64,000 nucleotides of DNA from Triticum aestivum. Taxonomy: Eukaryota > Streptophyta > Magnoliopsida > Poales > Poaceae. Position numbers and translations under genes: made by a program. The DNA lies in contig NC_057808.1 of the NCBI RefSeq assembly GCF_018294505.1, forward strand, positions 360,598,871-360,662,870. Direction: 5' to 3'. Below, one piece after another: positions 1-11,395 of the stretch. Positions within the stretch are counted from its first letter, which is position 1. Every line of letters begins with the position of its first letter. Below the pieces are notes generated by a model. It worked only from the letters and a program-made list of their open reading frames with translations, had not been told where the DNA came from and searched no databases.

Positions 1-1679
1 TTTGAATCGCATCTTTAGTCTTGGTATTAGATAATCCGGTAGATCCGGCGTCTGTAGAAAAAGAAAAATAATAATCCAAACAACACGTTAAAATGCAGTT
101 TATGAACTTGTTATCCTGGAGGGAGCAGAAAATTTGCAGATAATACAAGATGCGTATATAAATATTTTTTGTTTCACTTATGTGCGTGTATGATCGCAAC
201 TCTACCGGTGTCGGCTGCTGTCCCTCTGGGATGGGGCATGGCAGAGTAATCATAGCAGGATGCAGCAGTGGATCACGAGGAGGAAGGAGGGCTGAAGATG
301 GCCTCTCTCTTGTGTGTGTCCTTTTTGCTTGAGGTGGTTGTGGAGGTATAGCGATCCCGGTCTTGGTTTGCTCTTTTGTTTTGTGAAGCAATCCATCTAC
401 CTTATGCCCCGTACAATTCTGACTTGTAGCAGCAGCAGGATCCAACGGTGGTAGTGTGCAGAGCACTCTCCTCCGTGTGTGTGTTGCTGTTGGATTTGTC
501 CCGGGATCCAGTTTAGTTGCTTCGCTTTGGCATTGATGAGGCACACCAGGATAACCTCCAGAGTTACACGCAGGACTTGAGCTAACCCCCTCCTCCATCG
601 GCGTGCTTGGGAGTCTGCTGGTGGATACAAAGAATCCGCGGGGGATTTCCGGCGTCACCCAATTAGGTGGAGGCGCAAACTTGTGCGGATAGGGCTGTGA
701 CCCAGCATCTTGGAAGTCTCCGTGTGTTTCGGGTGTCATCCATTTTTGGTCTGGAGCAGGTTGGTAATGCTGTTGGTGCGTTTGAGGTGTGACCCATTGA
801 GGGGGTGGTGCAACGCGTACAGGCTTTGGATTGTGTACTTGCTGCTGGGAACTTCTAAGCTTCTTCATGCGTCTCTCGTCTTGCTGACATAAAAGAAAAA
901 ATGTCTATTAGCACACAAGTTATATCTGCCTATACCTTTGTAACTGAACTTAGCATTATTCACAGCCTGAACTTCTCATATAAAAGTGGTGAGAGCCATC
1001 ACACTATGCACTGAGCTGAGCATCTGCCAATACTTTTGTACCTGAACTGAGCACCCTTCACAGAATGAACGTCACATCCTATTTAATTCTACAATATTTG
1101 ATTACTTATATGTACCTGAACTGAGCACTGTCCACAACCTAAACTTCTTGTTTTGCAAAGGGGAAATACTGTCTACAGTTAAAAAACCTGAACCTTCATG
1201 AGTTTGAATGGTTGGACTGCTAGTGCATACCAACCTGACCTTCATGTGATATCACATGCATGTTCCATTTTCCTTTTATTTTTTTTGCACAGAACCAGAT
1301 ACATACCAACCTGAACTCTAGCACACTTACTAGTTGAACTTCACATGGCTTTTCCACATGTGAATGTGAATGCAGGCAGATTTTATAGTGTTTGTAGCCT
1401 GGACTGAGGCTCACACACTACCAGAACTTCACATGGCTATAAGCAGGTAGATTTTCAAAAAGCTTTTGTAGCCTGGACTGATGCTCACACACGACCTAAA
1501 CTTCACATAGTTGTAACCAAATAACAAACCAAAGGAAGGAAGAAGTTCAACCGTACCGTGGCTAGAAGTTTGGCCAACCTTTTCCCAGCAGCTGATAGGC
1601 CACCTTGAGAACAATTCGTCCTGGAGGTAGGAGAGGAATTCCATGGCAATCCATGTCTTGCAGGGGGCGCGAAGTTCAT
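1..1679 (-). CDS. Unrecognised multi-exon gene, 3' end beyond the window
   Basis: Read on the minus strand, a short first coding exon (1679 to 1557) starts with ATG directly after a CAG acceptor and ends at a GT donor (GTACGG) in phase 0. A second exon starts at 883 after the acceptor TATGTCAG. From 883 to base 1 the same frame has no stop codon in about 294 codons, which is unlikely by chance. A donor CCG|GTAGAG near 200 and an acceptor TTTCTACAG near 52 would remove an AT-rich intron and keep the frame open. The protein is rich in Gln, Pro and Thr and carries a threefold motif of the form P-P-x-W-V-T-P (WVTPQTH, WMTPETH, WVTPEIP). No known domain was recognised. A longer overlapping frame from an ATG at 1908 reads through the intron and is less convincing. 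It could be a host gene or an old transposon gene. Exon boundaries are inferred from splice consensus and phase only. Confidence 0.5.
900..1545. repeat. Degenerate repeats inside the first intron
   Basis: About six imperfect copies of a unit built around 'tacctgaactgagc' followed by 'cacaacctgaacttcacat' are spaced roughly 45 to 110 bp apart. They fill the intron between the two exons of the minus-strand gene at the left edge. They are too diverged for an exact period by eye and look like an old minisatellite or a transposon subterminal region. Confidence 0.5.
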
Positions 1680-2290
1680 CTGCACGAAGCAAGAAGGTCA
1701 GAGAAGGAAAGATTGAAGAAGAAGGCAAAATTGGGAGGAAGTTCATGTACTTTTGCCGCTGAATTTGAGGGCGCAGCCGATGCCGCCTCCGCGGAGGAGT
1801 TGCTCCGTTGGTCGCGCCGCTCGCCGTAGCTTGCGTCGGGGCCGTCATCGGCCTGCCAAGGCTTCGGGTGCTGACGATGGGACGAGGATGCGGCTTCCTG
1901 AAGTCCATGGCAGCTTCGCCGCGTCTAGGCGACGCGGGCTCCCTCGCGCCGGCGTCCGCCGTCGCTCGCTCGCCCGCGCCGGTGGTCGGCCAGGAGCTGG
2001 AGACGGAGGGGAGGCGGCGGATCCGGCCGGCCAGGAGCTGGGGAAGGAGGGGAGGCGGCAGGTCCGGCCGGCCAGGAGCTGGGGAAGGAAGGGAGGCGGC
2101 GGATCCGGCGAAGATCGGCGGCGAGGAAGGGGGAGGTTGGGGGATCGAGGGGAGGAGGGGGGCTGGGGCGGCTCGGGATCGGGATCGGGATCAGGTGGAT
2201 CCTGTCGGGGGGGCCTCGGGATCTAGTGGATCCTGTCGGGCCGGTGGCAGTTCGGAAGTTCGGGAGGGCCCTGTTGGGCCCTATATAGGG
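1680..2290 (-). promoter_or_regulatory. Promoter and GC-rich 5' leader of the left-edge gene
   Basis: On the minus strand a TATA-like CTATATAGGG lies at about 2281-2290, followed downstream by a very C-rich leader (about 2240 to 1750) typical of grass 5' UTRs and first exons. The leader contains three direct copies of a 41-bp unit beginning GGCCAGGAGCTGG at 1988, 2029 and 2070 (plus-strand coordinates). A 5'-UTR intron ending at the AG at 1681-1680, just before the ATG, would fit. No transcription data are available, so this is inferred from layout. Confidence 0.4.
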
Positions 2291-2310
2291 GCTGTTATGA
2301 TCCAAATAAC

Positions 2311-2362
2311 TATTCTAATCCTGGGATTAGAATAGTGCTGTCCTATATATATATATATATAT
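2311..2362. repeat. Perfect hairpin followed by a TA microsatellite
   Basis: TATTCTAATCC at 2311-2321 and its exact reverse complement at 2324-2334 are separated by two bases, giving an 11-bp stem. A (TA)n run follows at about 2343-2362. The pair lies between the promoter of the left-edge gene and the 3' end of gene B. It could be a footprint of a small DNA transposon or an extruding hairpin; no function can be assigned. Confidence 0.6.
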
Positions 2363-2439
2363 AAAATATCATCACATATACGTGATGATACTTAACTACT
2401 AGGTACAATGCATAAAATTGAAAATGAACAATACTAAAA

Positions 2440-2714
2440 TTAATAATCCCTCCTGGGGCCATTATTCCGGCAGCCCCTCGCCAGCAGCTCCGTGGTGCGC
2501 GGCGTCTTCCCAGTGCGGAGGCAGTACTTTGACTCCTCCGCCTCGCAGCACTTGACGTACCGATCTGCCTCTTGCTGTCGGACGCGCGCGGCCGATCTTG
2601 CCATTTCGTTGGGCGCCCACCGGAGCTCCTCGTCGGTGGCACGCTGGAGCTTATCGGCCCACCTACACGCAGCGACGAGGCGCCCAATGCCTATGACCTT
2701 CCTCGCGAAGTACC
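2440..2714 (-). pseudogene. Gene B, 3' coding half (downstream of the Gypsy insertion)
   Basis: This is the C-terminal part of a minus-strand gene split by the Gypsy element. Read from 2709 down to a TAA at 2442-2440 it stays open for 90 codons. The frame is exactly the one that continues from the other half at 11877 when the element and one copy of GTACC are discounted. The peptide is Arg-, Glu- and Ala-rich with several Cys and Trp residues (for example ACRWADKLQRA) and is probably helical. In the present sequence this half is separated from its promoter and start codon by 9.2 kb, so it is listed as disrupted. No family was recognised. Confidence 0.55.
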
Positions 2715-3191
2715 TGAGGGAGTCCTGGACTAAGGGGTCCTCGGACGTCCGGCCTGTTGGACATGGGCCGGACTGATGGGCTGTGAAGATACAAAGACCG
2801 AATACTTTACCCGTGTCCGGATGGGATTCTCCTTGGTGTGGAAGGCAAGCTTGGCGATCAAATATGTAGATTCCTTTCTTTGTAACCGGCCTTGTGTAAC
2901 CCTAGATCCTCCCAGTGTCTATATAAACCGGAGGACTTAGTCTAGAGGAGAGAGATATTCATTACCATAGTCATATAGGTTAGACTTCTAGGGTTTAGCC
3001 ATTACGATCTCGTGGTAGATCAACTCTTGTAATACTCATATTCATCAAGATCAATCAAGCAGGAAGTAGGGACCTCCATAGAGAGGGCCCGAACCTGGGT
3101 AAACATTTTGTCCCCTGTCTCCTGTTACCATCGACCTTAGACGCACCGTTCGGGACCCCCTACCCGAGATCCGCCGGTTTTGACACCGACA
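2715..3191 (+). repeat. 5' LTR of the Fatima-like Gypsy element
   Basis: It is a direct repeat of 11396-11876, beginning TGAGGGAGTCC and ending CACCGACA. It contains a TATA-like 'ctatataaacc' near 2920 that would drive the genomic RNA. It differs from its partner by a 4-bp deletion ('aggg|acc' against 'agggtattacc') and scattered substitutions, mostly transitions. Confidence 0.92.
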
Positions 3192-3192
3192 T

Positions 3193-3210
3193 TGGTGCTT
3201 TCATTGAGAG
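3193..3210 (+). promoter_or_regulatory. Primer-binding site of the Fatima-like element
   Basis: TGGTGCTTTCATTGAGAG begins two bases after the 5' LTR and has the TGG expected opposite a tRNA CCA end. The cognate tRNA was not determined. Confidence 0.7.
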
Positions 3211-3217
3211 TTCCACT

Positions 3218-5615
3218 GTGCCGTCCCCAAAAGGTTTGATGGCCCCTTCAATCATCAACAATGATGCTGTCCAAGGAGAAACCTTCCTCCCCGGACAGAT
3301 CTTCATGTTCGGCGGCTTTGCACTGCGGGCCAACTCGCTTGGCCATCTGGAGCAGATCAATAGCTACGCCCCTGGCCATCAGGTCAGATTTGGAAGCTTG
3401 AACTACGTCGCGGACATCCGTGGAGACTTGATCTTGATGGATTTGAGACCGCGGCGACCGCTCCTTGTCGCCTCGATGAACATGACTTAAATCTATCATT
3501 GGACCGCATCCAGGAGATAGCTTCCGTAACTACTCTGGCTCTAGACCCGGAGCAGACCGCGCCATCCGAGGACGGGAAGCTCAACCCCGCCACGGAGGTT
3601 ATAGATCCCGCGGCGTTGTAGCTGCACATAGACTTAACCTCACACGATATCTGTGTCACTGGAACTCCGGACTCGTCTCCGGCCATAAGCTCCGAACCAT
3701 GTGCGTCCGCGGACGCCGAGCTTCATCAGTTATCGATCTTCGAATTCAGCGCCGCAAACATCTTCCGACACTCGCCCCTCAGTGATGTGCCGAATTATGT
3801 CTGGTTTGAACTGGAGGCTGATATTGGGGGAGAATTTCGCTTCCCACCCGCCACCCACTTCATAGCCACTGTCGAGGACTTAACCGACATGCTTGATTAC
3901 GGCTCCGAAGACATCGACGGTATGGACGACGATGCCGATGAGGAGCAAAGCCAAAACCCGCCATTTACTGGACGCTGGACGACCACTTCTTTGTACGATG
4001 TGTACATGGTGGATACACCCGAAGCAACCAACTACGATGACAAAGAAAATCCAGTTGAGAATAAACCTTCTGAGACACAGCACAAGCGCCGACGTCCTCG
4101 GCGCCGCTCTAAGTCATGTCATTCCAAAGACAGCAATACTGGCACCAGAGAAAATAATACTCCGGACGATGCCAAAAACAATGAAGACCCTGCTGAGGTA
4201 ACATCCGAACAGGAGGAACAAGAAAATGGGCAAGTTAGCCCCGATGAACAGGCCATGCCCAACGACTCGGAGGACGGTAGTTATCATCCGCTTTCCGAGG
4301 ATGAGGAAGGCATCGGCAACAAAGATTTCATCGTGCCTGGGGAACCTCTCAAGCAGGAGCGCTTCAAGTGCCAGCTAATAGCCACCGCAAGGAGCCTGAA
4401 AAAGAAGCAGCAGCAGCTTCAAGTTGACCAAGATCTGCTCGTCGACAGGTGGACTGATGTCCTGGCAGCCGAGGAATATGGCCTCAGACGCCCAACCAAG
4501 AGTTACCCAAAGCGCAGATTGCTACCTCAGTTCGATGAAGAGGCGCTGAAGCCCATACCTTCCTCGCGTAATGCGGCCGATCGACCACTACGCAGTCGGG
4601 ACAATGCGGCGGACCGACCACCACGCGGTCGGGATAGAGGGGCAACTCAGGCCGAACAGCAGCCCGCCCCACCGCCACGTAAAAATAGAGACAAAACAGT
4701 TCGGGGTCATACATACGACCTTCGGCCGAACCTGGACAGTAGAGCAGGATATACCAGATCGATTTACGGATCGCGGGGACGTTCCTCGACACGCAATGAT
4801 GGCTACCTATTCGGATGTGACAAACCTAGTCACGCTCGGGCCGACAACCGCAGACGGACTCCTTCGGAGCTACGTTGCGATGCGGCCAGATATAGAGGTG
4901 CCGCAAACCCTCTTTGCTTCACTGATGAAGTAATGGATCATGAATTCCCCGAAGGGTTCAAACCTGTGAATATTGAATCATACGACGACACAACTAGTCC
5001 CGCAGTATGGATCGAGGACTTTATCCTCCACATCCACATGGCCCGCGGAGATGACCTCCACGCTATCAAATACCTCCCACTAAAGCTTAAGGACCAGCTC
5101 GGCACTGGTTAAACAGCCTGCCTGAAAATTCTATCGGTAGCTGGGAGGACTTGGAAGAAGCCTTCCTCGACAACTTCCAAGGTACATATGTCCGGCCACC
5201 AGGGGCCGATGACTTAAGCCACATAGTTCAACAACCTGGAGAGTCAGCCAGGAAATTCTGGACTAGGTTCCTAACTAAAAAGAACCAGATCGTCGACTGT
5301 CCGGATGCCAAAGCCCTAGCGGCCTTTAAACATAGCATCCGCGACGAATGGCTCGCCCGCCACCTCGGCCAAGAAAAGCCAAAATCTATGGTAGCCCTTA
5401 CGACACTCATGACCCGCTTTTGCGCGGGTGAGGATAGTTGGCTGGCTCGTAGTAAAAACATAGCCAGCAAGGCAGGTCCCTCCGAGGTAAAAAACATCAG
5501 CGGTAAGCTCCGACGTAACAGACACAAACGCCGAAGCAATGGTGATAATACCGATGACACTACAGTCAACGCCGGATTCAGCGGCTCCAAGTCCAGCCAG
5601 CGGAAGAAACCGTAA
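3218..5615 (+). pseudogene. gag: gag of the Fatima-like Gypsy element (broken)
   Basis: This is the nucleocapsid/capsid polyprotein region of the element. The N-terminal segment 3218-3490, the long segment 3787-5112 and the segment up to 5615 are pieces of one gag in shifted frames. The middle has a highly acidic stretch and a basic Arg/Lys-rich linker. The conserved capsid core with VWIEDFILHIHMARGDD lies near 5005-5060, and the retrotransposon-gag motif (SWED, FWTRFL) near 5140-5270. Breaks visible are an in-frame stop near 3620 and frameshifts near 3490 and 5100. No intact zinc knuckle was seen. With these lesions the copy cannot make a full Gag. Confidence 0.8.
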
Positions 5616-5665
5616 AAAAGAAACAATCAGGGACCATCCAGCCTGGACCGCATACTCGATCGTCC

Positions 5666-6532
5666 GTGCCAGATACACGGCACCCCAGACAAACCGGCAA
5701 ATTAAACACCGAGAACAAGGAAAAGGGATCGCAAAGCAAGGACGATGACGAGGAGCCCCGGCAACCGAACACAGGGGGACAGAAGAAGTTTCCCCCGCAA
5801 GTCAAAATAGTGAACATGATATATGCTACACACATCCCCAAAAGGGAGTGCAAGTGCGCACTCAGGGACGTCTACGCGATAGAGCCAGTCACCCCAAAAT
5901 TCAATCCATGGTCGTTATTCCCGATCACCTTTGATCGTCGGGATCATCCGACCAGTATCCGTCATGGCGGTTCAGCCGCGCTAGTCCTCGAGCCAATCAT
6001 TGATGGATTTCACCTGACGCGCGTCCTTATGGAAGGGGGTAGCAGCCTCAATATGCTCTATCAGGATACAGTGCGCAAGATGGGCATTAATCCATCACGG
6101 ATGAAACCCACAAAGACTACCTTCAAAGGAGTCATACTAGGTGTAGAGGCCCGCTGTACGGGGTCAATCACACTAGAGGTTGTCTTCGGATCTCTGGACA
6201 ATTTCCGAAGCGAGGAGTTAATCTTTGACATCGTCCCCTTTCGCAGCGGCTATCACACACTGCTCGGACGAACCGCATTCGCTCGATTCAATGCAGTGCC
6301 ACACTATGCTTATCTCAAGCTCAAGATGCCCGGTCCACGTGGTGTCATAACGGTCAATGGAAATACGGAACGCTCCCTCCGTAAAGAAGAGCACACAGCT
6401 GCCTTAGCAGCAGAAGTACAGAGCGGCCTTCTCAAGCAGAACCTTAATTCGGATGCCGAGCCGACGGACACCATTAAGAGGGTCCGAACTACCCTGCAAC
6501 AGGACAGCTCGGCTCATCAGGAGCTCGACTAG
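5666..6532 (+). pseudogene. Protease-like domain of the Fatima-like element
   Basis: The frame includes the retropepsin-like segment of Gypsy polyproteins: GGSAALVLEPIIDGFHLTRV, then LMEGGSSLNMLY near 6030-6065, then the flap/C-terminal part ending in GYHTLLGRTAFARF. The position that is Asp in the related element further right (LMDGGS) is Glu here (LMEGGS), so the catalytic aspartate appears lost. Downstream the frame ends at 6532 and the rest of pol is absent. Confidence 0.75.
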
Positions 6533-7773
6533 CAATTCGGCCTCCGTCTCAGTCCCGATCAAGTGGTGGCATTCGTACCGCGCGTACATAACTACGCACT
6601 CAAAATTCCATGGGCATCGACGGAGGCATAGCTAGCTTGTGATCTACAGTACGGCTCAACCGGCACCGGATACACACATACTTTCACTTTTTTTTCTCTT
6701 TTTCCTTTTCAGGTTTCAATCCCGCAGGCCCCATCTGATGGCCTGATGACCGGTCCTCTTGAAGGATAAACACACCAAGACGGCAAGAAACACAGACGTA
6801 TGGGGGACTTTCAAGGTGGTTTCGTTAACGATCACTCTACCTATTTTTCAGGACCCATATGCAGCTCTCCCTTGGTTTTTGGCATGTTAAATAGCATGTT
6901 GCTTATCGCACTACTTGTATCAATGCGCCTTGACGTATTAATCAAATTACAATGGAAACAGTTCGCGGCCCGAGCTTTAGGGCCCTAGCTTATCACCTTT
7001 GCACCCTTTCTGTTTTATTTTCTTTTTTTCTCTCCTGTGGGTAACCTTATCAGATAGCACCCGTACACTTTGGTACGCTTCATATTTGGCAGGGGCTTCA
7101 TAGCACCCCGCACTACGACAACAAAAGTCCGAACACTTTTTATAGTATAGTTCGGCACCCCGAATTTAGCACTATATGCATTGGCTCTGAATCATGTCTT
7201 TGGTCAATAGTTGGGTTGCCCGGCTCTTGTCTTGCTACCTTACGTTCCGCTATATCGGCTAAGGTAGTAAAGGGAGAACTACTGCGATTGTGCCTTGGTT
7301 TACCCAAAGGAGCACCTCAGTAGAGAAAGCCGAAAACTGACTGTCATGATGCGGCGAGAGCCGGTCAGCTCTTCGGAGGATGCAAATCGTTGGAGATTTT
7401 TTCCGCATTACGCGAAGGATTGGTACTTGCCGATCAGGCGCTTATAGCACTCTAGTTCGGATACTAGGGGCTGCGCCAACATTTTTATTGTCAAACTCCT
7501 ATGGCTAAGTGAGGGCGTTAAAGTCGTATAGTCTGATTGCCTGGTTCGTTGCGCTAAACAACTCCTTCAAGGACCATATAATTGGATCAAGAGTGTTTAG
7601 ATTCCATCCCGAACACCTCCGTACTACCTACGTGGGGGCAAAAGCCGACGACTGGGCAGCCCTCAGATTTCATACAACACAGCCGCACAGGAGGTAAATT
7701 TTTTAACATAACAAAAATTATATTACAAACCCACTTTGTTTTATCATACAAGGTAGAGGTAACTCTAATACAT
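6533..7773. other. Non-coding stretch where pol would be expected
   Basis: About 1.2 kb between the protease remnant and the 3' end of the antisense gene holds no supported coding frame. A long pyrimidine tract ending in CAG (about 6685-6712) resembles a splice acceptor. The short open frames here (for example 6800-6988) show no family motifs. In an autonomous relative, RT, RNase H and integrase would sit here, so this is most likely the scar of a large deletion or the leader of the antisense transcript's 3' UTR. Confidence 0.55.
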
Positions 7774-10700
7774 TCATTCAAAGATAATGTCCTGCGAACA
7801 CTGTGTCGCTACAATACGAGACCCCTCCAGGACATCTCCAAAATACCGCTCGGGTGTGCGGTGCTCCTTGCGCTCGGGTGGCCCCTCAGTCACAATCTTG
7901 ATGGTGTCCATCTTCGCCCACCAGACCTTGAAGCGGGCAAAGGCCATACGCACGCCCCCGATGCAGACGGATCGCTTGACGGCGTCCAGCCGAGGACAGG
8001 CATCCACCAGCCACTTCACGAGGCCGAAGTAACTGCTAGGTATAGCTTCGGCTGGCCACAGCCGGATTATTAAATCCTTCATGGCTAGTTCGGCCACCCT
8101 GTGCAGCTTGACCAACTGTTTTAGCTGATCGTTGAAGAGCACCAGATGTTCTGGCACAAGATATTGCGACCAGAATAGCTTCTCCGTGGAGATCCCTTCT
8201 TCGGCTCGGAAGAACTCCGCGACGTCGGACACACTACATGGCAGATCAGCAAAAGTCCCTGGAGAACTCAGAATGCGGGTTAGTGAAAGATACTTCCTCT
8301 TCACATACTGGATTTGCATACTAAATGCCTTACCCGCCGCGATCTTCCGGGCCTCCTGGATCTCCTGGAGGGCGCCCTGGGCCTCATTCTGGGCCGTCTC
8401 CGCGCTCGGACGAGCCTTGGCGAATTCGGTCTCTTGAGCCAACGCATCGCACTCCAAGGTATCGCACTTCCTCACCGCGTCCTGGAGCTCTTGCTGGACC
8501 TCATTGACCCGGACCTTGAGCTTCTTACGGGCAGCCTGCTCCTTGACAGCCTCCCCCTCGGCTTCGCGAGGGCCTTTTTCAGGGCCTCGACCTCGATCGT
8601 CGCTCCTATACATATCATGACACTTCGGTCAATATATATCATTTTACTCTTTTCGAATATATAAAGGGTTATTACATACCTTGATTCTCCTGGAGTTGCC
8701 TCCTCACCTGGCCGAGCTCCTCCTCGACCTGCTCCAGTCTCTGCTTCAGTCCGAAGACTTCGGCAGTATGCGAGGCCGTGGCCAGCACTGACGCCTGCGT
8801 ATTCATTTCAGACATATTTAGTTAGTTTCCTACAATAGGGGATTGATACTCTATCCGGCTTTTCTTTCCGAACACCGGACAGTGTCTCAGGGGCTACTGT
8901 CTATATTGGGATCTTCTCTTTTTGTGTCGCTTACCTCAAAACCTGTCAGCAGGCTGCTGCAGGCTTCGGTTAGTCCGCTCTTGGTGGACTGAACCTTTTC
9001 AATTACCTTGCCCAAAAGAACACGGTGCTCATCCACAATGGAAGCGCCTCGCAGCGCTTCCAGCAGATTATGGACACCGGCGGAATAGGCATACCCCCTT
9101 CTTTCGAAGGAGGTTGCATGCCAGATTCCGGAGCCGTATCGGTCTCCGGAATCAAGTCCGGCTGAGGGCCGAACTGAATACGGGCCTCATCACCAGTCTC
9201 CATGGGGATTGGCTCCCCCTGGTGTTCGGCGACGAAGGTTTCGCCTTCTGGCGCCTCCTGCACCTCTCCCGGGCCTGGGAAAGTCCTTCAGGACAGCACC
9301 TCGGCGTCGCCCTTAGCCTTGGGGGAGTGAGCCGTCGGCGGTGACTCGCTGGCCATCGCCTTTGAATCCAATGAACCTCCTGACGAGGATTGCTGGGAGC
9401 TGTCGTGGGCCGGACTGCAATAGCATAATTAACCATGTCAATACAATGAAGAGGAGAGGCTGGATTTATGGGTATGTATGAGTCTTAGCACTTACGATGC
9501 AGCCCGAGGCTTAGTGTGGGGGCGTCGCTTTGGACTGCTGTCGACATCCCACGCGGAGTTATCTGCAAGGGAGCCCTTCCCCTTCTTGGACGTCTCTGCC
9601 TGCAGATTCGTGGAGGCTGCCCTCTTCTTCTTTCCCTCATTAGGGGCAGGGTTGTTCTCCTCCTCCTCCTCCTCGTCGTCGTCCTCAGTGGCGGAGGACA
9701 GGGTCTCTTCATCTTCGGACATCATGTCCGAAGTAACCTTGCGACGGGGGCCACCTTTGGCCCCCTTGGCCTTCTTCTTGTCCTTCTTTTCCGGCGGCCG
9801 ATAGGGCGCCGGAACCAGCATCTTCGCCAGGAGCTGGATGACTGGCTCTTCGGGTAGCGGGGCTGAACTCTAGATCTGCTCCGCTCTCTCCGTCCACACC
9901 TGAAAAAATACAGCAAAGGTTGGGCATCCTCCTCGAACAGACAAGTAGAAGGTACGCCTTGAGAAAAGGATAACTTACCGCATTGGCGGGATGGGTGTGA
10001 TCGTGCCCACGGTCCGAATCTATGACCGACGGCTTCTCGTTGCCCTTGAATAGCAACTTCCAGGCATCTTCGTGAGTAGTTCCGAAGAGCCCTCCCAGGG
10101 TCTGGTGCTTCTCCGGATCGAATTCCCATAAAGGGAAGCTTCAGCTTTGGCAGGGGAGAATCCGGCGAACCAGCATCACCTGGATCATGTCAATGAGCTT
10201 GATGTTGTTATCAAGCATACTCTGAATGCACGTCTACAGCGCTATCAACTCGTCTGACGCAGACCAGTTGGGGCCTTTCTCCATCCAGGAGGTGAGCCGC
10301 ATTGGGGCTCCGGCCTTGAATTCAGGAGCCGCCGCCCAAGTGGCGCCGCGTGGCTTTGTGATGTAGAACCACTGCTTCTGCCATTCCTTGATAGTCTCGA
10401 CAAAAGTGCCTATGGGCCAAGTGACGTTGGGCATCCTGCTCACCATGGCGCCTCCGCACTCCGCGTGCTGACTATCCACCACCTTCGGCTTCATGTTGAA
10501 GACCTTGAGCCATAGGCCGAAGTGGGGCTGGATTCGGAGGAAGGCCTCGCACACGATAATGAATGCCGAGATGTTGAGGAAGGAGTTTGGGGCTAGATCA
10601 TGGAAATCTAGCCTGTAATAGTACATCAGTCCCCGGACGAAATGGTGAAGTGGAAACCCCAGTCCGCGGATGAAGTGAGGGAGGAAAACTACCCTCTCAG

Positions 10701-10848
10701 TAGGCTTCGGGGTGGGGATGACTTGCCCCTTGGTGGGCAGACGGTGGGCGATTCCTTTCGCCAAATACCCGGCCGCCCGAAGCTGGGTGATGTCCTTCTC
10801 CTTGACGGAGGAGACCATCCACTTGCCTTGGCCTCCGGATCCGTACAT
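7774..10848 (-). pseudogene. Antisense multi-exon gene of the Fatima-like element (Transposase_28-type N terminus)
   Basis: The gene reads opposite to gag between the lost pol and the 3' LTR. Exon 1 (10848-9979, 290 codons, phase 0) carries the 'putative gypsy-type transposon' domain, with LPHFIRGLGFPLHHFVRGL, PNSFLNISAF and WKQ-type WQKQWFYITKP segments. Exon 2 (9899-9496) is a basic then acidic Glu/Asp-rich linker. Exon 3 (from 9414) is Ser/Pro/Glu-rich. Exon 4 (about 8799-8680) and exon 5 (about 8610-7774) form a coiled coil followed by a globular end (WSQYLVPEHLVLFND). Splice sites follow GT..AG and phases agree. Lesions include stops near 10234, 10170, 9870 and 9290 and a frameshift near 9060. 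The function of the family is unknown; it is known only as an accessory antisense frame of plant Gypsy elements. A TATA-like TTTATAGGG lies about 115 bp upstream. Confidence 0.75.
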
Positions 10849-10954
10849 GATTGAGTGCTTCCTTGAGGAGGAGAAGATGGGAACTTGGGCGCCGGAGCTC
10901 GAGAATGGAAGGACAGAGAGGAAGAGAAGGCGTGGGTGAAGAAAGGGAATCCTT

Positions 10955-11190
10955 ATCTCCCTATAAAGGCAGTGAATATTGAACGCCTCCCCACTCGCCT
11001 TAAAACTCGCCTGTTCCCAAGGGCTGTGTAAACAGCACGGTTGGGTTACCCACGCCCGTATTGATGATAATCCCGCAATAAGGGGACACGATCTCTGCTT
11101 CGACAAGACGTGCCAATAAAAACCGCGTCTCGAAACATGGAACGGTAGACGAAAATGGTTCGAAATAATGACCGGGCAGATGTGATGTCA
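10955..11190 (-). promoter_or_regulatory. Promoter-like region of the first antisense gene
   Basis: On the minus strand GCCTTTATAGGGAG at about 10961-10974 is a TATA-like box placed about 115 bp before the ATG at 10848. A single TGATGTCA (11183-11190), one base away from the TGACGTCA palindrome found three times near the second antisense gene, lies about 215 bp further upstream. This is an inference from spacing only. Confidence 0.35.
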
Positions 11191-11395
11191 CATTACAAAA
11201 AGTTGTCAGCGGATTGGACTCGTGAAATATTATACTCTCTGTGGTTGTGTGTGTGGTACTTGTGTTGCAGATCCGGACACTTTCGTTGCGTCCGAAGACT
11301 ATCTTGGAGTATTCGGAAAGGGGAACCCGCTTTGCAATGCCGAAGACAATCTACGCGCCGGACACCTCGTCATTGAAGCCTGGTTTAGGGGCTAC

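Noticed and set aside
1429..1908. 159-codon minus-strand frame from an ATG at 1908
   Set aside because: It runs through a good acceptor at 1680, a donor at 1556 and the repeat-filled intron; the spliced model gives better phase agreement. It may still include a 5' UTR exon.
9478..9857. Leu/Val/Ser-rich plus-strand frames that look like membrane or signal segments
   Set aside because: They are the reverse translation of the Glu/Asp-rich linker exon of the antisense gene.
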